Source: JBBQKG01 sp038326655 (GTDB lineage: Bacteria > Actinomycetota > Thermoleophilia > Solirubrobacterales > JBBDJG01). Taken from it: a stretch of DNA of 64,000 bases. This document shows, in pieces, positions 15,171-23,231 of this stretch. The DNA is taken from assembly GCA_038326655.1 (NCBI GenBank), contig JBBQKG010000004.1, forward strand, positions 62,001-126,000, in the 5' to 3' direction. Made by a program: the position numbers and the translations under genes. Numbering within the stretch: the first letter of the stretch is position 1; each line of letters starts with the position of its first letter. The notes under the pieces are model-generated. The model saw nothing but the letters and a program-made list of their open reading frames with translations. It was not told the origin of the DNA and made no database searches.

Positions 15171-16904
15171 TCACGAGTAGCGCTCTACGACGCGGTCTGC
15201 GACTGAGCGCAACGGCTCTTCGAGGTCGGGCTCGACCCGGCCGCTCAACTCCTCCTTCGCCTCCTCGACCAGCGTGGTCGCCCGCTCGCGCGTGCGCTCG
15301 AGTGCTCCCGTCGCGGCGATGCGGTCGCAGATCACCTCGGCCTGGTCGCGGTCCACGACCGTGCTCAGGTCCAGCTCGGCGAGCCCCGGGTCGGCGTCGC
15401 GAGCGAGGATCAGCGGCAGCGTGACGGTGCCGTCGAGCAGATCGGTGCCGCGGTGCTTGCCGGTCCGCTCCGCCGGTCCGCTGACGTCGAGCAGGTCGTC
15501 GAGCATCTGGAAGGCGACGCCGACCTTGCGCCCGTAAGCGCCTAGCGCAGCGACCTCGGCGGGCTCACGTCCCGACGCGAGCCCGCCGAGGCGGCAGGCC
15601 GCCGAGAAGAGGCTTGCGGTCTTCAGCTCGCAGCGGCGGAGGTACCGGTCGAGCGGCAGGCTTGCCGCATAGGTGTCCTCGCGTTGCTCGAGCTCGCCCC
15701 GCGCGAGCGCCACCGTTGCCTCCGATAGGACGCGCAACTGCTCGGGCACGCCGTTCGCCGCGAGCAGCGAGAAGGCGCGGGAGAAGAGGAAGTCTCCGGT
15801 CGCGGTCGCCAGCCCTCGGCCCTCGCTCGCGAACACCGTCGGGCGCCCTCGTCGGAGCAGCGCCGCGTCCAGCACGTCGTCGTGTACGAGCGTCGCCATG
15901 TGCACCAGCTCGACCGCGGCCGCCGCGCGCACGAGCCGCTCGCCGTCGCGGCGCCCCGCGCACACGAACACGAGCACGGGGCGCAGGCGCTTGCCGCCCG
16001 CCGCGAGCGTGCTCGCGGCGGCCCCCTCGAGCGCGGCACCGTGATCGGACGCGGTCTGGCGCAGCTGCCGCTCCGCGCGCCCGACCAGGTCGCGCACGTG
16101 ACCGCCGTCTGCATCGAGCACGGCCTGGAATGAGTCCGCCGCGTGCTCCTCGGCGCGGCCGGTCCGTCCGCTTCGCACCTCCTCGACCGTGCCGGCGTGG
16201 ATCGCAACGATGCCCCCCGCGAGCACGAGGTACCGGACGTCCCGCAGCCCGGCGTCGTGCATCAGCTTCGCCAGGCCGGCCGCAGGCGGAAAGCGCCTGA
16301 CCGACTCGGGCAAGTAGGAGTAGGCGTCGTGATCTCCCGCGACGGCGCCCAGCATCGGCACCACGCGGTCGAACCACAGCGCGTAGAACCAGCTCAGCGG
16401 AGGTCGCTCGGGAGTCGTGATCTCGAGCACCACGACACGACCGCCCGGCCGCACGACTCGCCGCAGCTCCGCGATGCCGCGTGCCAGGTCGACCACGTTG
16501 CGCACGCCGAAGCCGACCGTCGCCGCGTCGAAGCTGCCGTCCTCGAACGGGAGCTCCAGTGCATTGCCGTGGACGTAGCCGACCGCGAGGCCCTCTCCCG
16601 CACTCTTCTCCCGCGCGATCTCGAGCATCGGCTCGGAGAAGTCGAGCCCGACCACCTCGCCCTCGGGACCGACGGCGCGCTTCAGCTTCAGGGCGAGGTC
16701 ACCCGTGCCGCAGCAGACGTCGAGCGCCCGCGAGCCGGCGCGGACCTCGGCCGTCTCGACCGCCCGCGCGCGCCAGCGGTGATGAAGCCCCGCCGACATG
16801 ACGGAGTTCATGCGGTCATAGCGCCCGGCGATGCGGTCGAACATCGACTGCACCTGGGCCTCACGGCCGTCCCCCGCCGATTCCACGTCCCTAGCCTCGA
16901 TCAT
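15171..16904 (-). CDS. Bifunctional demethylmenaquinone methyltransferase / polyprenyl diphosphate synthase fusion
   Basis: A 577-residue fusion of two menaquinone enzymes. Residues about 18-236 are a MenG/UbiE methyltransferase: MFDRIAGRYDRMNSVMSAGL, the SAM loop LDVCCGTGDLALKL, FGVRNVVDLARGIAE and the usual end VLAGGIVAIHAGTV. After a roughly 25-residue charged linker, residues about 260-577 are a trans-polyprenyl diphosphate synthase with GGKRLRPVLVF, the first Asp-rich motif DDVLD (about 341) and the second DDLLD (about 468). One enzyme makes the isoprenoid side chain and the other methylates the finished ring. There is no stop between them. The ATG at 16904 lies at the edge of repeat copy 4; a later ATG before FDRIAGRYD is an alternative. 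It is the last gene of the haem/bc-complex run. Confidence 0.88.
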   Translation of the reverse strand: MIEARDVESAGDGREAQVQSMFDRIAGRYDRMNSVMSAGLHHRWRARAVETAEVRAGSRALDVCCGTGDLALKLKRAVGPEGEVVGLDFSEPMLEIAREKSAGEGLAVGYVHGNALELPFEDGSFDAATVGFGVRNVVDLARGIAELRRVVRPGGRVVVLEITTPERPPLSWFYALWFDRVVPMLGAVAGDHDAYSYLPESVRRFPPAAGLAKLMHDAGLRDVRYLVLAGGIVAIHAGTVEEVRSGRTGRAEEHAADSFQAVLDADGGHVRDLVGRAERQLRQTASDHGAALEGAAASTLAAGGKRLRPVLVFVCAGRRDGERLVRAAAAVELVHMATLVHDDVLDAALLRRGRPTVFASEGRGLATATGDFLFSRAFSLLAANGVPEQLRVLSEATVALARGELEQREDTYAASLPLDRYLRRCELKTASLFSAACRLGGLASGREPAEVAALGAYGRKVGVAFQMLDDLLDVSGPAERTGKHRGTDLLDGTVTLPLILARDADPGLAELDLSTVVDRDQAEVICDRIAATGALERTRERATTLVEEAKEELSGRVEPDLEEPLRSVADRVVERYS

Positions 16905-16942
16905 CCCGCCACAAACCCGCTGGTCCGCTCGCATACCAGCGG
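16905..16942 (-). repeat. Palindromic dispersed element, copy 4, overlapping the menG fusion leader
   Basis: Minus-strand sequence: GCCGCTGGTATGCGAGC, GGACCAGCGG, then GTTTGTGGCGGGATGATC running into the start codon. The stem CCGCTGGT/ACCAGCGG is perfect. The tail supplies both the purine-rich GGCGGG and the ATG used as start of the downstream gene, so the element may have contributed the translation start. It fills most of the gap to qcrC. Confidence 0.72.
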
Positions 16943-16950
16943 CAATTTCT

Positions 16951-17655
16951 CTAGCGAAGCGCCGCCAGGAAGTCCACCAGCGCGTTGAACTTCTTCGGCG
17001 GCAGCCCCGCGAAAGACGGCATCGGCGCGGTCGGGTTGCGCAGCGTGCGCGCGATCGCCTCGCGTGGAAGCGTGTTGCCGATGTGGCTCAGGTCGGGCCC
17101 CGGCCCGGAGTTCCCGGCCTCTCCGAACTTGTGGCACGCGCCGCAGCCGGACTGGTTCGCGACCTGTTGGCCCGGCACCGCCGCCGCCGGGACCTTCATG
17201 TTGATGTGGTCTGGGGCGCCCGCGTGCGCGCCTGCCCAGGTGAGGTAGGCCATCGCAGCCATCACGGCGACCGCGGTGGTGGTCGCGATCGGTCGCCGCT
17301 CCGGCCGCCGCTCCGGGTTGCGGTCGTAGAAGGGCAGCAGCGCCAGCAGCACCAGGCAGATCGTCGGCACGCCGATCGTCGCGATGAACACGAGGCTCGG
17401 TGGCTTGATCACGCGCAGCAGCTCGAACAGGAAGTAGAAGTACCAGTCGGGGCGCGGCGTGTAGGTGACGGTCGTGGGGTCTGCGCGGTTCGCCAGCTCG
17501 CCCGCGCCCAGGACCACCGCCATCAGGATGATCACGGCGAGCACGATGCAGGCCATGGCCGAGTCCTTCAGCACCGCGTAGGGGAAGAACGGCTTCCCCT
17601 GCGATTTGAGCACCTGGTACTCGCGGAGGTACTGCTCTTTCTCGCGGGCGTTCAA
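16951..17655 (-). CDS. qcrC: Menaquinol-cytochrome c reductase subunit: subunit IV-like domain fused to cytochrome c
   Basis: A 234-residue membrane protein of the Bacillus QcrC type. Residues about 20-120 carry three membrane helices equivalent to subunit IV, with PRPDWYFYFLFELLRVIKPP, the conserved PDWYF quinol-site motif. A C-terminal cytochrome c domain faces outside: heme attachment CGACH at about 171 and distal Met in NPTAPMPSFAGL. It passes electrons from quinol via the b-hemes and Rieske centre to cytochrome c. It is nine bases downstream of qcrB in the order qcrA-qcrB-qcrC. Confidence 0.9.
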   Translation of the reverse strand: MNAREKEQYLREYQVLKSQGKPFFPYAVLKDSAMACIVLAVIILMAVVLGAGELANRADPTTVTYTPRPDWYFYFLFELLRVIKPPSLVFIATIGVPTICLVLLALLPFYDRNPERRPERRPIATTTAVAVMAAMAYLTWAGAHAGAPDHINMKVPAAAVPGQQVANQSGCGACHKFGEAGNSGPGPDLSHIGNTLPREAIARTLRNPTAPMPSFAGLPPKKFNALVDFLAALR

Positions 17656-17664
17656 GGGTGAGGC

Positions 17665-18468
17665 CTATACCTGCTCGCGGTCGGTCTCGGGCAGCTTCGC
17701 CCGGAGCCACGGCGGGGCGGTCGTGCCGAGCTTCGTGACCAGGTAGATGTGGACGCCGATCAGCGCCGCGATCAGCACCGGGATCAGGAGCATGTGGATC
17801 GCATAGAACCGCGACAACGTGGTGGCGCCGAACTCCGGGCCGGCGCGGAGGAAGTCGGACAGGTACGGCCCGAGGAACGGCGCCGTGCCGTTGATGTTCA
17901 CGCCCACGACGGTGGCCCAGAAGGAGCGCTGGTCGAACGGAAGCAGGTAGCCCGTGAAGCCCATCCCGAGCGTGAGCACGAGGAGTACAACGCCGACCAC
18001 CCAGTTGAGCTCCCGCGGGTACTTGTAGGCGCCGAAGAAGAAGGTCCGGCCCATGTGGAGGAACACGAGCACGATCATCACGCTCGCGCCCCAGTGGTGC
18101 ATGCCGCGTACGAGCGACCCGAGCCAGACATCGTTGTTGATGTGCTGGATGCTGTCGTAGGCGTGCGTCGGCGAGGGGTCGTAGTACATCGCGAGGAAGA
18201 CGCCGGTCACGGCCTGCGAGAGGAATGCGAACATCGTCGCGGACCCCAGCGTGTAGAACCAGTTCGTGCCCTTCGGGACCTTGCGGAAAAGGAAGCCGCG
18301 GAGGAAGCCGCTGGCGGCGGTGCGCTCGTCGATCCAGCCGACGACCTCCGCCCCGATCTCGGCGGCCTGGTCCTTGACCGGCGGCCGGCCGTTCTCCTGC
18401 GGAGCGCTCGGCGGCTTCGGCGTCCGGCGGACGCCGGGGATCGGCGGCTTGGGGATCTTGATCGCCAT
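17665..18468 (-). CDS. qcrB: Cytochrome b (b6-type) subunit of the menaquinol-cytochrome c reductase
   Basis: A 267-residue membrane protein matching the N-terminal, haem-binding half of cytochrome b (b6 type). After a Pro-rich cytoplasmic lead come NWFYTLGSATMFAFLSQAVTG, the first haem-ligand helix GSLVRGMHHWGASVMIVLVFLH, WVVGVVLLVLTLGMGFTGYLLPFDQRSFWAT split over helix and loop, and the second His pair in RFYAIHMLLIPVLIAALIGVHIY. The extra 50 N-terminal residues are longer than in Bacillus. Its ATG overlaps the qcrA stop by one base (TAATG). Confidence 0.93.
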   Translation of the reverse strand: MAIKIPKPPIPGVRRTPKPPSAPQENGRPPVKDQAAEIGAEVVGWIDERTAASGFLRGFLFRKVPKGTNWFYTLGSATMFAFLSQAVTGVFLAMYYDPSPTHAYDSIQHINNDVWLGSLVRGMHHWGASVMIVLVFLHMGRTFFFGAYKYPRELNWVVGVVLLVLTLGMGFTGYLLPFDQRSFWATVVGVNINGTAPFLGPYLSDFLRAGPEFGATTLSRFYAIHMLLIPVLIAALIGVHIYLVTKLGTTAPPWLRAKLPETDREQV

Positions 18469-19211
18469 TACTGCGGGCCGGGCACCGTGAAGCGCTTCGG
18501 GTACAGGTACTTCCAGAGGCCGTCGAGGTGCTCGCCCGGATCGCGGGCCGAGAACCGCTTCAGGTGCGAGTTGACGCTGTAGCGCGGGCCGAGCTGGACC
18601 TGACCGTTCTGGACGCGGGTCACGAAGCGGTCGAGTGGGCGCACGGGTGGTCCGCCGACCACCTTGCCCTGGAAGTCATAGACGCCGCCGTGACACGGAC
18701 ACACGAACCGCTCCGCGGGGCTGACCCAGCGCACCGGGCAGCCCAGGTGCGCGCAGCGGGTCGAGATCGCGATGAACCCGCCGGCCTTCTCACCCGGCAG
18801 CTCGGGGTTCGTCTTGCGGATGTAGACGGTGGTCTTCCCCGCCTCGCCCACGTTGGAGGTGATCGTGATCGTCTTGGGAACGTAGTTGTCCACGATGAAG
18901 TCGCTCGGGGGGCCGACGTCCTGGTAGGTGACCTCTTCCTGCTTGAACACCGGCCCGAGCGCGAAGCCGATCGCCGGGAGCCCGATCGCGGCGCTCGCAA
19001 TGCCGCCCGCCGCCATCGCCCCGCCGGTGAAGAGCCGGCGACGGGTCACGGACTCGCCCTCGAAATATCCGGGGGGCTTGGCCGGAGGCAGCGCCGCATG
19101 AATCACGGCCGCGCCACCGGCGCCGTTGGGCGTCGCGGCCCGGCCCGGTCCGTCGGCGGCGTCGCCGTTCCCGGCGGAGCGCCCGTGCTCAATGCTCTTT
19201 TCGTCGGCCAA
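18468..19211 (-). CDS. qcrA: Rieske iron-sulfur subunit of the menaquinol-cytochrome c reductase
   Basis: A 247-residue protein carrying the 2Fe-2S cluster: the ligand boxes CAHLGC (about 153) and CPCHGG (about 174) each supply one Cys and one His. A long hydrophilic N-terminus precedes a twin-arginine signal, TRRRLFTGG, and a membrane helix (about 63-86), consistent with Tat export and N-terminal anchoring. Start by TTG at 19211 is the longest sensible choice; the ribosome-binding site is weak, so the exact start is uncertain. First gene of the qcrABC set, 20 bases after the gene at 19232. Confidence 0.92.
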   Translation of the reverse strand: MADEKSIEHGRSAGNGDAADGPGRAATPNGAGGAAVIHAALPPAKPPGYFEGESVTRRRLFTGGAMAAGGIASAAIGLPAIGFALGPVFKQEEVTYQDVGPPSDFIVDNYVPKTITITSNVGEAGKTTVYIRKTNPELPGEKAGGFIAISTRCAHLGCPVRWVSPAERFVCPCHGGVYDFQGKVVGGPPVRPLDRFVTRVQNGQVQLGPRYSVNSHLKRFSARDPGEHLDGLWKYLYPKRFTVPGPQ

Positions 19212-19231
19212 TGGAGAGAAAGTTCCGGCTG

Positions 19232-19843
19232 TTACAAAGTCGGGAAGCCGCTCGACACGGTCTCCCTAAAAACTATCAAGGCCGTCTCCGCTTCCAGCCC
19301 GATGCGCAGCGCCGAGGCCCTTCGCGAAGCGGCCTCGAGGCCGGCTGCGGCGGCCTCCGGTCGCTCCTCGCGCAGGCCGCGCTTGGCCGTCTCGCCCTCC
19401 GGCCACGGGCCGCCTGCGACGCCCAGCGAGCCGACCATCCAAACCGCCGCGGAGGCGTCCGGAGAGCCGGACGATGCATGCACCTGGGCGCAGAGCGCAA
19501 TCACGTCGGCCAGCTCGTGAACCGCCTCGAGGTCACCCAGCGCGGCGAGCCGCGCCAGCCCGAGCGCGTAGAGATAGTCGCCGGCCAGCAGCCGGAGATC
19601 CCCGTCGGAGGGCGCGACGAGGCGGCCGCGGCAGTAGTGGACGAGGTAGCCCTCGAGGATCGCCTCGACGAACAGGGCGTAATCACCGGCTCGGTCCCGG
19701 CACCGCTCGGACGCCGCCACGAGCGGCCCGAACACCTCGCCTGCCCCGGCCGAGGTGAGCGCCCCCGCCAGCTCGCCCCCCTCAGCGGCGACCAGCTCGC
19801 GGAGCTGCTCCAGCGCCTCTCCTTCCACCACCCGGGCCCTCAC
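19232..19843 (-). CDS. Unknown protein, possibly a non-catalytic polyprenyl-synthase-like subunit
   Basis: A 203-residue soluble, all-helical protein. The stretch DLRLLAGDYLYALGLARLAA followed by LGDLEAVHELADVIALCAQ resembles the helix carrying LAGDYL in polyprenyl diphosphate synthases and their small regulatory subunits (HepS-like). No DDxxD motif is present, so it should not be catalytic by itself. Its GTG start at 19843 overlaps the hemL stop (GTGA), and qcrA follows 20 bases on. The menG-polyprenyl synthase fusion lies in the same run, which makes a partner role plausible. The assignment is inference from a short motif. Confidence 0.6.
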   Translation of the reverse strand: MRARVVEGEALEQLRELVAAEGGELAGALTSAGAGEVFGPLVAASERCRDRAGDYALFVEAILEGYLVHYCRGRLVAPSDGDLRLLAGDYLYALGLARLAALGDLEAVHELADVIALCAQVHASSGSPDASAAVWMVGSLGVAGGPWPEGETAKRGLREERPEAAAAGLEAASRRASALRIGLEAETALIVFRETVSSGFPTL

Positions 19844-21177
19844 GAGGAGGCAGCTGCCTCGAAGGCCTCGGCGGCGGCGGCCAGCGTCGCCTCGAGCTCG
19901 TCCTCGCCGTGGGCGAGCGACGGGAACCAGGCCTCGAACGGCGACGGCGGGAGATAGACGCCCCGCTCCAGCATCGCGCCGTGAAAGCGGGCGAAGGCAT
20001 CGCTGTCGGCCGCCTGCGCGTGACCGTAGTCGTGCACGGGCACCGACGAGAAGAAGACGGTGAGCAGGCCGCATTCGCTCGGCACCTGGACCGGCACGCC
20101 GGCCGCGGAGGCCCGCGCGGCCAGCCCGGCGGCAAGGTGCTCGGTGATGTCCGCAAGCCGCTCGTAGGAACGCTGATCGAGCTGCGCGAGGGTCGCGAGC
20201 CCAGCCGCGGTTGCGACCGGGTTTCCCGACAGCGTGCCCGCTTGGTAGGTGTCGCCGGCCGGCGCGAGGCGCTCCATCGTCGTCCTCGGCCCGGCAACGG
20301 CCGCGAGCGGCATGCCGCCGCCGAGCACCTTGCCGAGCACGACCAGGTCGCCGCGGATGCCGAGGCACTCCTGCGCCCCTCCCGGAGCGACCCGAAAGCC
20401 ACTGATCACCTCGTCGAGCACGAGCAGCGCGCCGGTGCGGTCGCACCCGTCCCGCAATGCGTCGAGGAAGCCCTCGGCGGCCGGGACCAGCCCCATGTTG
20501 GCCGGCAACGGCTCGGCCAGCACCGCCGCCAGGTCATCCCCGGCCTGCTCGAGCGCCGCGGCGAGCGCCTCGAAGTCGTTCCAGGCGACCACGATCGTGT
20601 CGCCCGCCTGCGACGCGGTGACGCCGGGCGAGGCGGGGATTCCCTGGGTCGCCAGGCCGGAGCCCGCCTCGGCGAGCAGGCCGTCGACGTGCCCGTGGTA
20701 TGCGCCTGCAAACTTGATCAGCCGGTCCCGGCCCGTAACCGCCCGCGCCAGGCGGACGGCGGTCATCACGGCCTCGGTTCCCGACGAGACGAGCCTGACC
20801 ATCTCCGCTCCGGGCACGCGGCGCACGACCTCCGCGGCCAACTCGACCTCCGCCTGCGTCGGCGCCCCGTAGCTCGTGCCGCGGGCGGCGGCGGCTGTGA
20901 CCGCCTCGACCACGGCCGGGTGCGCATGCCCAAGGATCAGCGGGCCCCAGGAGCAGACGTAATCGACGTAACGGTTCCCGTCCACGTCGAGGAGGTGTGC
21001 GCCCTCGCCCGAGGCGACGAACACCGGCTCGCGCCCCACCGAGCGCATCGCGCGGACCGGGCTGTTCACTCCCCCCGGAATCAGCCCGACGGCGCGCTCG
21101 TAGAGCTCGTGGGAGCGCTCGTGCCTGAGCGCCTCACCGAGCCCCCGCTCAGCTATATCTCGCCTCCCACGCCGCAT
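19840..21177 (-). CDS. hemL: Glutamate-1-semialdehyde 2,1-aminomutase
   Basis: A 445-residue PLP enzyme making 5-aminolevulinate in the C5 haem pathway. Family signatures are RAVGLIPGGVNSPVRAM near the N-terminus, VSSGTEAVMTAVRLAR, YHGHVDGLL, LVLDEVISGFRV and the PLP-lysine region LGKVLGGGMPLAA. Length is slightly above the usual 430 because of about 15 extra N-terminal residues. The ATG at 21177 is the only in-frame start before the conserved region and makes the gene overlap the end of the upstream AhbA/B-like gene by 29 bases. It is followed by a GTGA overlap with the next gene. Confidence 0.93.
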   Translation of the reverse strand: MRRGRRDIAERGLGEALRHERSHELYERAVGLIPGGVNSPVRAMRSVGREPVFVASGEGAHLLDVDGNRYVDYVCSWGPLILGHAHPAVVEAVTAAAARGTSYGAPTQAEVELAAEVVRRVPGAEMVRLVSSGTEAVMTAVRLARAVTGRDRLIKFAGAYHGHVDGLLAEAGSGLATQGIPASPGVTASQAGDTIVVAWNDFEALAAALEQAGDDLAAVLAEPLPANMGLVPAAEGFLDALRDGCDRTGALLVLDEVISGFRVAPGGAQECLGIRGDLVVLGKVLGGGMPLAAVAGPRTTMERLAPAGDTYQAGTLSGNPVATAAGLATLAQLDQRSYERLADITEHLAAGLAARASAAGVPVQVPSECGLLTVFFSSVPVHDYGHAQAADSDAFARFHGAMLERGVYLPPSPFEAWFPSLAHGEDELEATLAAAAEAFEAAASS

Positions 21178-22237
21178 AGTCCGGGGTGAAGTAACGAAGA
21201 CGGACCTTCTTGTACTCCGTCGACGAATAGAGCGTCGCGCGATCGGAGCCGCCGAGCCCGCAAACCCCTGCGACCCCGTCGAGCACCGCGTCGCACTCCT
21301 CCTTCGAGCGCCCGTGCGCCATCGTGAACACACTGTAGGGCCAGTCGGGGTAGGTCGGCCTGCGATAGCAATGGGAAACCCCGCGCACCGCCGCCATGCG
21401 AGGCCCGATCTCGGCGATGCGCTCCTCGGGAACCTTCCAGACGCCCATCCCGTTCGCGGAGAACCCGGCGCGGCGGTGGAACAGGATGCCCGCCACACGC
21501 CGGAGCAGCCGGCGCTCGACCATCCCGCGAAGATGCTCGAGCAGCCGCTCCACCGGCACGCCGAGCCGCTCCGCCGCGGGCGCGTAGGCGTCCGAGCGGA
21601 CCTCCATCGGTCCCTGGGTCGCGCGCACCACGGCGACGTCGAAGTCGTCGATCGGGATTGCCTCGCGAGGCATCGGCTCGACCGCCTCCACGGGCGCCGC
21701 GAGCGCGGCCGTGCCGCCCTCCATCTCGAGGTTCATGTTGATCTTGAACATCGTGAGGGTGGGCAGCTGGCGCATCGACTCGGCGCCGGTCAGCCGTTTC
21801 AGGGCGTCGAGTGTCCCCTCCAGGCCCAGCTTCGAGTCCGGCGGCGTCGCGATCGTGAACCAGAGGTTGAAGTCGTGGTCCCGGAGGTAGTTGTGCGACA
21901 CGCCGGGATGCTCGTTGATGATCGCGGCGGCGCGCTGGGGGTGCTGCTCGTCGACCTTCGCGGCGACGAGCATCGAGCTGTAGCCAAGCGCCGGCGTGTC
22001 GAAGATCGGGGTGACCTCGCGGATGATGCGCTTCTCGAGCAGCCACCGTGTGCGCTCCAGGACGGCGTCCTCGGCCACGCCGGCCAGCTCCGCGACTGGA
22101 CGGAACGGGTGCGGGTCGAGGGGGAAGCTGGACTGGAGGAGGTTGAGCAGGCGCCGATCCCAGTCGGTCAGAGGGACCGCCGCGCCGTGCTCGCGGGACC
22201 GAAGCTTCGCGACCGCCTCTCCTACCCGCGTAGCCAC
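21149..22237 (-). CDS. Fused AhbA/AhbB-type siroheme decarboxylase-like (Lrp/AsnC-related) protein
   Basis: A 362-residue protein built of two related modules, each a helix-turn-helix followed by an AsnC-like ferredoxin fold. Module 1 runs DWDRRLLNLLQSSFPLDPHP to about residue 170 and includes GVSHNYLRDHDFNLWFTIAT. Module 2 begins near IDDFDVAVVRATQGPMEV and includes GVSHCYRRPTYPDWPYSVFT. The VSHxYxR...WFT pattern is that of siroheme decarboxylases AhbA/AhbB (and NirDL/GH) rather than of amino-acid-sensing Lrp regulators. Such enzymes remove two acetate carboxyls from siroheme. The GTG at 22237 has GGAGGT six bases upstream. It lies between hemB and hemL, which supports a tetrapyrrole role; a regulatory role is the alternative. 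Confidence 0.75.
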   Translation of the reverse strand: MATRVGEAVAKLRSREHGAAVPLTDWDRRLLNLLQSSFPLDPHPFRPVAELAGVAEDAVLERTRWLLEKRIIREVTPIFDTPALGYSSMLVAAKVDEQHPQRAAAIINEHPGVSHNYLRDHDFNLWFTIATPPDSKLGLEGTLDALKRLTGAESMRQLPTLTMFKINMNLEMEGGTAALAAPVEAVEPMPREAIPIDDFDVAVVRATQGPMEVRSDAYAPAAERLGVPVERLLEHLRGMVERRLLRRVAGILFHRRAGFSANGMGVWKVPEERIAEIGPRMAAVRGVSHCYRRPTYPDWPYSVFTMAHGRSKEECDAVLDGVAGVCGLGGSDRATLYSSTEYKKVRLRYFTPDYAAWEARYS

Positions 22238-23199
22238 CCGGCGACCTCCTTGGCGTGGTAGCTGACGATCATGTCCGCGCCCGCGCGCCTGATCGCGGTG
22301 AGTGACTCGAGCACCGCCTGGCGCTCGTCGATCCAACCCCGGTCGGCGGCCGCCTTGAGCGCGGCGTACTCGCCCGAGACGTTGTAGGCGGCGACCGGCA
22401 CCGGCACCGCCTCGCGTACGCGCTGGATCACGTCCAGATACGGGAGCGCGGGCTTCACCATCACAACGTCCGCGCCTTCCTCCACGTCGATCATGGCCTC
22501 ACGCACCGCCTCGCGCGCGTTTGCGGGGTCCACCTGGTAGCCACGCCGGTCCCCGAACGCGGGCGCCGAGTCGGCAGCCTCGCGGAACGGGCCGTAGAAC
22601 GCCGAGGCGAATTTCGCGCTGTAGGCGACGATCGGCAGGTCCGAGTACCCCTCGCCGTCGAGCTGCGCCCGGATCGCTGCGACGCGGCCGTCCATCATGT
22701 CGGACGGGGCGACGACGTCCGCGCCGGCCTCTGCATGGGACAGCGCCGTCTTGGCGAGCAGCTCGACCGTGACGTCGTTGTCGACCTGGCCGTCCTCCCG
22801 GACCACTCCGCAGTGTCCATGCGACATGTATTCGCACAGGCAGACGTCGGTGATCACGGTCAGCTCCGGCTGGGCCTGCTTGAGCGCGCGCAATGCGAGC
22901 TGCACGATGCCCTCCGCGTCGTAGGCGCCCGAGGCCGCTTCGTCCTTGTGCGCCGGGATGCCGAAGAGCAGGACCGCCGGGACTCCGAGCGCCGCGATCT
23001 CCCCGGCCTCGCTCTCGAGATGGGAGATCGTCAGCCGCTCGATCCCGGGCATCGCCTCGATCGGCTCGCGCCGGTCCGAGCCGTGGGTCACGAACAGGGG
23101 GTAGACGAGGTGGTCGACCGACAGGTCGGTCTCGCGCACGAGGCCCCGAAGGGCCCCCGTTTTTCGCATGCGCCGCAGGCGTGTTGCAGGAAAAGCCAT
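22222..23199 (-). CDS. hemB: Porphobilinogen synthase (5-aminolevulinate dehydratase)
   Basis: A 325-residue enzyme condensing two 5-aminolevulinates to porphobilinogen. The zinc-type cysteine cluster DVCLCEYMSHGHCGV, the Schiff-base lysine regions AYSAKFASAFYGPFREA and VMVKPALPYLD, and the RGYQVDPANAREA motif are all present. Start MAFPATRLRRMRKTG at the ATG at 23199. It overlaps the start of the next gene by 16 bases and is 32 bases downstream of the ABC permease stop, so the ABC genes and the haem genes may share a transcript. Confidence 0.95.
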   Translation of the reverse strand: MAFPATRLRRMRKTGALRGLVRETDLSVDHLVYPLFVTHGSDRREPIEAMPGIERLTISHLESEAGEIAALGVPAVLLFGIPAHKDEAASGAYDAEGIVQLALRALKQAQPELTVITDVCLCEYMSHGHCGVVREDGQVDNDVTVELLAKTALSHAEAGADVVAPSDMMDGRVAAIRAQLDGEGYSDLPIVAYSAKFASAFYGPFREAADSAPAFGDRRGYQVDPANAREAVREAMIDVEEGADVVMVKPALPYLDVIQRVREAVPVPVAAYNVSGEYAALKAAADRGWIDERQAVLESLTAIRRAGADMIVSYHAKEVAGWLRG

Positions 23200-23231
23200 G
23201 CCGCCCAAGTCTACCCGTGGGCTCGAGTCGC

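Noticed and set aside
21149..22237. Plain Lrp/AsnC transcriptional regulator
   Set aside because: Two complete modules in one protein, the VSHxYxR/WFT motifs and the hemB-hemL context fit siroheme decarboxylase-type proteins better, though regulation is not excluded.
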